Assembly: GCA_038373865.1 (NCBI GenBank)
Contig: JAXGGA010002050.1
Span: 1 to 64,000 of the forward strand
Direction: 5' to 3'
Source of the DNA: Uloborus plumipes
Taxonomy: Eukaryota; Arthropoda; Arachnida; Araneae; Uloboridae
DNA length: 64,000 nucleotides
The position numbers and the translations under genes were made by a program. Numbering within the stretch: the stretch's first letter is position 1; each line of letters starts with the position of its first letter. Below, in pieces: positions 57,563 through 64,000 of the stretch. Below the pieces are notes generated by a model. It was not told the origin of the DNA, did not search any database, and was given only the letters and a program-made list of their open reading frames with translations.

Positions 57563-58014
57563 TCATATATATATAAAAATGGATTTGTGCTTCTTTAATG
57601 TTTGTTCCTTATACAAATCTAGTTTTCGTCGGATTTTCATCAAACTTGGCACAGATTCCTTGGTGCACTAGAATTCACATAGGCGGGGTTTTAAAATTTG
57701 TAAAAAATCCAAAGAGCTCAAAAGTCAATTTTTTTTGTCCCAAAATTGTCATTTTCTTTCACTTTTGAACAGATAGAGTAATAAATATAAGCCTTTAAGT
57801 GTACAAATTGATAACATTTAACACATTTAAATATGATTATTTTCCGACAAAGATTACGATTAACAATGAATTATCAATTCAAGGCTCATCTATTTCATTT
57901 TAGCATGAAATAAGTTTAAAAAATTTAATGCTACAAATATTTGTATTTAACACTATTTGAACCACTATTGGGAACTACTATGTTGTAATAATAAGCACCC
58001 GGGCAACGCCGGGT
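57563..58014 (+). mobile_element. Helitron-like element with degenerate 3' end
   Basis: Starts TCATATATATATAAAAATGG and contains the family phrase GATTTTCATCAAACTTGGCAC. Ends with the hairpin CCCGGGCAACGCCGGG, then TAATAACCCTAC, so the CTAG terminus is not preserved. Confidence 0.5.
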
Positions 58015-58595
58015 AATAACCCTACTTATGAATAAACTTAGGGAACGGCAAAAGAATAGACCAATCTTTCAGTTTTTAATATCCATTTGAAATTTCGATC
58101 CCTAAACTGTAATGGGTCCTATCTCCTTCGGAAATGATTTAGGATCCCTTCTTTACTATATTTAACATTGTTTGTTTCGATGCGTAAAAAAAAAAAGTTC
58201 CCTTTAAAGTTTTGCCTAAGAGTTCTGAAGCACCCTGTATAATAGTGCTTTGTTGATGAATTCTTTTCACAAACAAAACTATTTTAAGGAAATTAATTTT
58301 TTGAGTCGAACCTACGCCCTCGTAATAAATCGCTACCTTGCGATATGCAGCTATTGGCGATGGTTACAAACAATATTCGCATTAAATTTTTGATTGATTA
58401 ATTGTTGAATTTAAATTTAGAAATCAACCAATTGTTTGTTTCCCTGACAGTTTCTTTGTTTCGAAGGTAGATGGCAGTGCGTGCGGAACAGATTGCGAAT
58501 TTTTGCTCATGCGTTAAAAACCAGAAAGCGATAGGCATTTAGTATTAAGAAGACGTTGGTTGGACAAAGGTGAGTTCAAGTTATAAATAAAAAAC

Positions 58596-58775
58596 TACAC
58601 TGCAAGGTTTCTTGACATTGAGGTCGTGACGTCACCGTGATGTCAGCCTATGGAAAACAAACTAGATAACACGTCACAGCCTACTTGGCGAATTAGAGGA
58701 GCTTGCTAACTGTGCTCTTATTAGCTCCGCGCGTCGTGACGTTACTGTCAACTAACGTTGCTGTCTGGTATAGTC
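58596..58775 (-). repeat. Strongly diverged relative of the 580-bp array unit
   Basis: The - strand shares CTTGGCGAATTAGAG / ACTTGGCGAATTAG context, the GTCACGAcgTTTTT.. block and TGCAAGGTTTCTTGAC (+ strand) with the copy at 54913-55190. Confidence 0.65.
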
Positions 58776-60340
58776 TTATAAAGGTTTTAGCAAGATTTAG
58801 AAATAAAAACAAAACAAGACGACATGATTTGTGGATACTTCCTGTTATAATAAAGAGAATACACGTTCATTTGTATATATAATAAGGAAGATTTTATTCA
58901 ACATAAAGAAATCAATGATAATTTACATAACATGATATTTTTGAGTATGTACAAGTTGTTGAGTCATGTTTACATAAAAATATGCTCATATATATGTATA
59001 TATATATGTATATATACATAACATTGCGTGCATCAAGTCGCTGTCTAAAAGTGGATTCTATTCGAATAGCACCTAATTCTCTCGTCGAATGAATTATGAA
59101 GCTGTCGAAACTCAGGAAAATGTGGGATGCTTCGAAAAAACGGAAGTCTATGCAGAATTTTGCGCGTTTTCTGCAGGAAATTAATGACAGCAACAGAAAC
59201 TGGGGTGCTAGGAAGGGGGGGGGGGCGTTTTAGATGTCGTAACTATTTTTCAGCTTTCTATTTTGTTCGAAGGTTGTCAGTCGGTTGATATTTCTCTCTT
59301 GGATAGTTTGTGGTCACCAGTACCTATATGCTGTCTACAAAATGATCATTTAATAAAAATGTGAGAGAGTTCAAAAAAAGTATACTCAAAGTTTACATAG
59401 GGTGGTGAAATAAAATGAATTGCATCTAAATAGTGTTGACATGATTAGTTTAAATAACACAGTAGAAATTATTTAAATGTCATGAAAAGAAAAAGATCTA
59501 TTAAAAAAAAAAACCTTAAGTTTTTTAAGAGAATAAAAAAAAAAAATAAAAAAGCGAAAACTGTTTACAATAAAGTAATACAATATTTGAAGGCGAAATG
59601 GGAATAAAATGTTTCTCTTGGAACACACAAACAAACACACACATATATATATATGTATGTACGTGCACGTATAAAACAGTTAATTAAGAGAATATTTTAA
59701 GACTTTAAAAATAAATTTACCTTTCTGTCGTTTTTTTTCTTCTTGCACTTCAGAAATGATTTTTAAAGATTTCAGTTTTGTGGTGAGAATTTCTCATATG
59801 GTAAAATATTCTGATCGAAAAAGTTACCTTTGATTTGACTGTAAAATTTGCAATAAAATAATAATATTCTTTTAATCAGAGAAAAAAAGACAACTATTTG
59901 CATTCTGTGAGAGTCTGGCTATGTTTTTATGGTTGGTTTTCAAGCAACCAGTTAGCAAAGAAGTATGATGAAAGATTTTTTTACAAATATGAAAGCAATT
60001 TTAACCCTCCAAAACTCGCATGTAAAAGAGTGACTAGATAAATCAGGTATATATTTTTTCTCACGTCATCTGTTTTCCATTCCAATAATACAAAACAGTT
60101 TCGCATCTTCTTCGTGTGAGTATTTTGATCATAATGTAAGTTTTGGATGACTAATATTGTGTCAATGTGTTGGTCGCTTGTTTTAGTGTGTCTCAAGTTT
60201 TGCAATCACGTATTATGAGTCGAACAAGGTGGCTATCTGACCATTTTCGGTTTTTAATGATTTTTAACAAATTTATTTTCAAAACAGATTTGCTTCTGCA
60301 TCTGGCAATTGAAAGCATCGCATTGACTTTGAACACACTT
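58776..60340. other. Intergenic
   Basis: AT-rich. Short (AT)n patches near 58990-59010 and 59642-59655, a G-run at 59215-59224. No gene is supported. Confidence 0.4.
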
Positions 60341-61026
60341 TTTTCTACAGAGTATATAACCAAGTCTCAAAAAGGGTCTGTGTGTTTGAAAGCGGGAAAA
60401 CTCGAGAATTACCCGGATGCTTTTGCTAAAAATTTCAGCATTTGCTCCCTTTTGCTCCGGAAAGGTTTGAGTACCAATTCGAAAAAAATCGAAAAGCTGT
60501 TCTTTTTTTATTCCAATTCAAGACAATTTTCACATAAATCGCCGAATATTGGGGTTAAAAATTACTTTTACACGTTAATGTTATATGTCGTTGGAAACAG
60601 AAAATTTTTCTGCGTTCGATGCAATTTGTTCTGATTCTCCATTTTAAATACACAGCGCGAGTAATTCGCGCTAAAAGCCTACTTTTTCAAGGCTTAGCTC
60701 GATTTCATGCACTACTTTCTCATTAAAACCATCAACCAAAATTTAACTAATTGCTCTGCAGTTTTCTTTTTTCAACCCCCTTCATTGGATAGAGCAATAT
60801 TTTAACCCCAGGTTTATCTCGACTTTCATTCGAGGATTTATACTTTTATCTTAAAAAGAAAAAAACGTTACAGGCGTTTGAAATACAGTTTAATTTTTCG
60901 ATACTTATTTTTTTACTCCCTTTTTGACTCTTTTTTGGAATTGAAGACATTTTTAAGACGCATTAAGCCACTTCTAATCCTTTTTTCGTCTTTCTTTTAC
61001 TTTAAGAGGAAAGTAGGCTAAAAAAG
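60341..61026. repeat. Dispersed repeat fragment
   Basis: The left part has TCTGTGTGTTTGAAAGCGGG and AACTCGAGAATTACCCGG, similar to 43615-43650. The right end GAGGAAAGTAGGCTAAAAA with CTTTTTTCGTCTTTCTTTTA matches the 3' ends of the repeats at 34951 and 46552. The 155-codon frame at 60167-60634 overlaps this and is not trusted. Confidence 0.5.
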
Positions 61027-61327
61027 GTTCTGCCGCACTGTGAATGCCTCGATCTGTCTGCACTCGTTTAAATATTAAACGCCTAAAGTGGTTAGAGTAA
61101 CATAAGGAACATTTTGGAAACTAAAATAATGTTCAGCCCACAAGAGAGTTTTTGAGAAACCTGTATCCAACGTATCTCGTGACACAATTTATCGAAGTAA
61201 TAAAAAGATCCCCTGTTTTACTTCAGTCTTCTCATTTCGATTAAGTGGATGGGAATATTTTCTGCTACTGCTAACCTGCACTGACAAGAAGAAATGAGAC
61301 AAAAGACATACAGTGGGGTGGTATAAG

Positions 61328-61724
61328 CAGAGGCGGATCCAGAAATTTTTGTAAGAGGGGTCAAGTCTTAGTTCGATGAAGCATGTAAAATTTAAACCTT
61401 CTTTAAATATAATACTATATTGCACAGCAAGTAATATTTTTATAATACTCTGTTAAATTAACCATTTATTTATTTTGATAAAAATTCATTATTAGAAAAA
61501 ATATAAATTAACAATTTATAAATTGGCTACTAGTAATCAATATTGGAATTATAAAATTCTTTCAAATTTCTTTTAAAAAAATTAACATTTTTCACACATA
61601 TCGCATGGAAAAATTTTTTGTTTTAATGAGAGTAAGATTGATAGTGGTTGTGCAACTGATAAAATGTGTTTCTCATCACAGGGGGGGTCAACTGACATTT
61701 GACCACCCCCTGAATCCGCCTTTG
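61328..61724. mobile_element. hAT-type MITE, 397 bp
   Basis: Ends CAGAGGCGGATCCAGAAATT / CAAAGGCGGATTCAGGGGGT. Target duplication GGTATAAG / GGTAGAAG (7 of 8). The terminus resembles the CAGTGGCGGATC of the 4.8 kb hAT element, so it may belong to the same group. Confidence 0.82.
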
Positions 61725-61937
61725 GGTAGAAGTATCGCTTAAAATATCTTTAAGATTCTTTTTTCAAGCCTATTCTGAAAGCAGAAATGTCATGAATGAA
61801 TAATACTGTTAATTCCACCTATTGAAACCAAGCAAAAAACCAAGAAAAAAACTCTTTCTTACGGCTTTATATCTATGTTTTCTTAGACATTGATATTTTC
61901 GATGTTGGGGACTATTGAGGAGCAAGCCATAGTTCTA

Positions 61938-62638
61938 TATAGGGTAGACAGACCAGTGAATGAACACCTAAGCAAATTTTCAATTTCAAAAATTCATAGC
62001 GTCGGAAAAAATAGTGGCATTTGTCACATGACAGTAAAAACACTGCAGACGATATACGCAGTATATTTTAAGTTAAAAATCAACGTAAATAAATCACAAA
62101 TAAGGTATAAAGTACAGCAAATAGCTATTTCAAGGCTACAATGGAGCCCCTTCCTCAGTGCAAGAAGCTCAGCAAACAACATGAAAGCTGTAAGGGAACT
62201 GAGCGCAAAGCACGTGGACCCCGGTATTTATACCAAATGGGCCAGTGCGCATGAACTCACGATCGGAGCGGGAAAACACCGACCAATCAGCGAGCAGCAA
62301 AACAGCCCCGGAGAGCGAAGCAATGGGGAAGACAGCAAAGGAAAGTAGTGGGAAAGATATACGCAGTATTTAAAAAAACAAATTGGGAGAGTTTTTATAG
62401 TTCTGCATCAGCTTTTATGGGGGGTAAAAACGAAAAAAAGTACCCATACCCAGTGAATGAACACCCCTACCAGGGAACAAATGCAGCATTTTCTAGTCAT
62501 TTTCTTTCGGTAAATGCGCAGAAAGAAGTTAGTTCTGCTAATTCATCTAAGAAAAATGTTTCAATTCCTTATTATTTGGGAAAAATACGAGGTGTTTATT
62601 CATTGGAAGTGTTCATTCAATGGTCGGTATACCCTATA
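61938..62638. mobile_element. TIR element, 0.7 kb, (TATAGGGTA ends)
   Basis: Ends TATAGGGTAGACAGACCAGT / TATAGGGTATACCGACCATT, both continuing GAATGAACAC. Subterminal copies of AGTGAATGAACACC at 61956 and 62453. Two frames (61890-62348 and 62348-62677) span it and its borders, so they are unlikely to be host genes. The centre (62190-62340) is GC-richer than the rest and unrecognised. Confidence 0.65.
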
Positions 62639-62806
62639 AAGGAAAAAAATGACAGCTTAGTTTTAGATTTCGTTTAGTGCATCATACTGAAAATTATTAC
62701 ATGACACATTTATAGATCTGAAATGACATCTTCACCAGAATTCAACCAAAACGGTGGGTAAATTTTCGTGAGAATAATAAACGAATTTTATAGTGAGAAA
62801 ACAAGT

Positions 62807-63052
62807 GAAGGGCCAGGGGGAAAAAAGATGAGTCACTTTTTCGTCAATTTTGAGATATTAGCGCTATCTGGGGGCTATGAAGGACTAGTATCATCTGGTA
62901 GAACAACAAGGGAGAAAAAAGATGAGAAGCGACCGAAATGTGCATGAAAACTCGAAAAACTACAAGGGGAGTTACGAGAAATCAAACTTTGTTCTTCGTT
63001 TTTCTTGAAATCACTTTTTAGTCACTTTCATCCTTTTCCCCCCGGGCCCTTC
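62807..63052. mobile_element. TIR MITE, 246 bp
   Basis: Ends GAAGGGCCAGGGGGAAAAAA / GAAGGGCCCGGGGGGAAAAG, then GATGA(G/A). AAGT flanks both sides, a possible 4-bp target copy. Confidence 0.7.
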
Positions 63053-64000
63053 AAGTGGTAATGGAACACTTTACAGCTAAATAGTTAAAACAAATTGTAA
63101 GGCAATAGTAAGGAAATCTTTACTTTAAAACGAAGCTTCAAGTTAGTTAAAAAAATTCTGACGTCTTCATCTGCCATACTGAACGTAAGTTTTAGTTCTA
63201 TGGTTTCAGAATGAATGTTTGAGTTTTCAATAAGTAGTTTTAATTGTTTAATATACCTCACATCCTGAATCGTGGTTCGATAAGGAAAACGTTGTTGAGT
63301 TTTTGAAAAAAGTGATTTTGTTTGAAAGAAATTTTGAGCTGGAATTTTTTTTCATAAATGGTGGAAAGAGATAATTTTTGGTTACTGTTTTCGATTGTTT
63401 TGTTGAAGAAAGTTTTTTCCTTTTTTATTTTCATTTTTTCGAATATATTTTTTGATGTAAATGACATAAGTAGTTCTCCCTGGGTACAAAGGAACATTGG
63501 CGTTTCTTTCGCGTTTTGTATTTAGAATGTGGTAAGGCAGGGCGCTTGTTATGGGCGACATTTGGCGCACTTGTGCCAATATTAAGCCTAGTTGGGTACC
63601 AGCACTTCAGAGTTGGTTCTTTTATTTATTTATTCGTATATAATACGACTGTGTATTAAAAATGTGTACTTGGAACCAAAGCAAAGAGATACAAAAACAA
63701 TTTTAAATCTGATAATAGAGGAGCGCCATTAAAATTTTTGTCGCAATTGCCATTTTATGTAGATAAAATACCATTTTTCAAACCATTTCTCTCAATTATG
63801 ATCTCAATCATATCAAGCAAAATGTGAAAGACATACAGATTCATAAAATACTTTAAAACATTTTTAAAATTCACATTTATAAATGGAAGTATAAAGGTCT
63901 TTTTTATAATTTTTCATTGTTTTATACGATTGTATGCACTATATTTTCGCATTAAGGACAATGATTCAGCGGACTTAGTTTCATCAACATTGTTGGAAAT
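63053..64000. other. Intergenic, end of window
   Basis: At 63562-63579 the palindrome TTGGCGCACTTGTGCCAA is followed by CCTAG before T at 63587-63592, which resembles a Helitron 3' end, but no matching start was found. Otherwise AT-rich with no gene. Confidence 0.35.

Noticed and set aside
60167..60634. 155-codon frame
   Set aside because: Overlaps dispersed repeat sequence, has AT-driven composition and no recognisable domain or splice context.
61890..62677. Two adjoining frames of 152 and 109 codons
   Set aside because: They begin outside and run across the borders of a TIR element with repeated GTGAATGAACACC words, so conservation as host genes is unlikely.

Overview
This window is AT-rich, intron-rich, transposon-dense eukaryotic DNA. 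The mobile families suggest an arthropod, possibly a chelicerate: Helitrons with 5'-TC and CTAG-3' ends, hAT, Tc1/mariner, pogo-like, piggyBac-like and Harbinger-like DNA elements, tRNA-derived SINEs and a BEL/Pao remnant. The species cannot be named from the sequence.

The one convincing host gene is on the + strand, in ten coding exons from 9595 to 42983. It encodes a 579-residue protein with the full PRDM9 architecture: KRAB-related domain, SSXRD, pre-SET zinc knuckle, PR/SET domain, a proximal zinc finger, five canonical C2H2 fingers and a degenerate last finger. Every junction has GT..AG, exon phases agree throughout, and the total is 1,740 nt including the stop. In mammals PRDM9 binds DNA through its fingers and trimethylates H3K4 and H3K36 to place meiotic recombination hotspots. 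A complete four-domain copy in a probable arthropod is the main result.

Layout. 1-4900: repeats, including a TIR element with CAGGGCCCAAT ends and a TIR element around a broken coding fragment. 4906-7372: a decayed C2H2 finger array split by a 2 kb TIR element that itself carries a 166 bp hAT MITE. 7576-8720: two copies of a tRNA-derived SINE and a small palindromic repeat. 9595-14000: exons 1-3 (KRAB and linker) with a 1.8 kb inverted-repeat element in intron 2. 14544-18700: two Helitrons end to end, pogo-like MITEs, an unidentified broken ORF, then exon 4. 19706-21158: exons 5-7 (linker, SSXRD, zinc knuckle). 21159-29034: intron 7, with a long (AT)n tract, a large palindrome around a mariner-type transposase core, three mariner-type remnants in all, three Helitron-like elements and a SINE. 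29035-32811: exons 8-9 (PR/SET) with a Tc1 element in intron 8. 32812-42366: intron 9, with a 1.3 kb hAT derivative, a 1.6 kb dispersed repeat and a 4.8 kb hAT copy ending 55 bp before the finger exon. 42367-42983: finger exon. 43000-64000: no convincing host gene; MITEs, a recent 580-bp tandem array, piggyBac-like elements, a BEL/Pao 5' fragment cut by a hAT element, and more hAT derivatives.

Exon composition is split: exon 1 is AT-ending in codon use and the PR/SET and finger exons are strongly GC-ending. No rRNA, functional tRNA or CRISPR array was seen.
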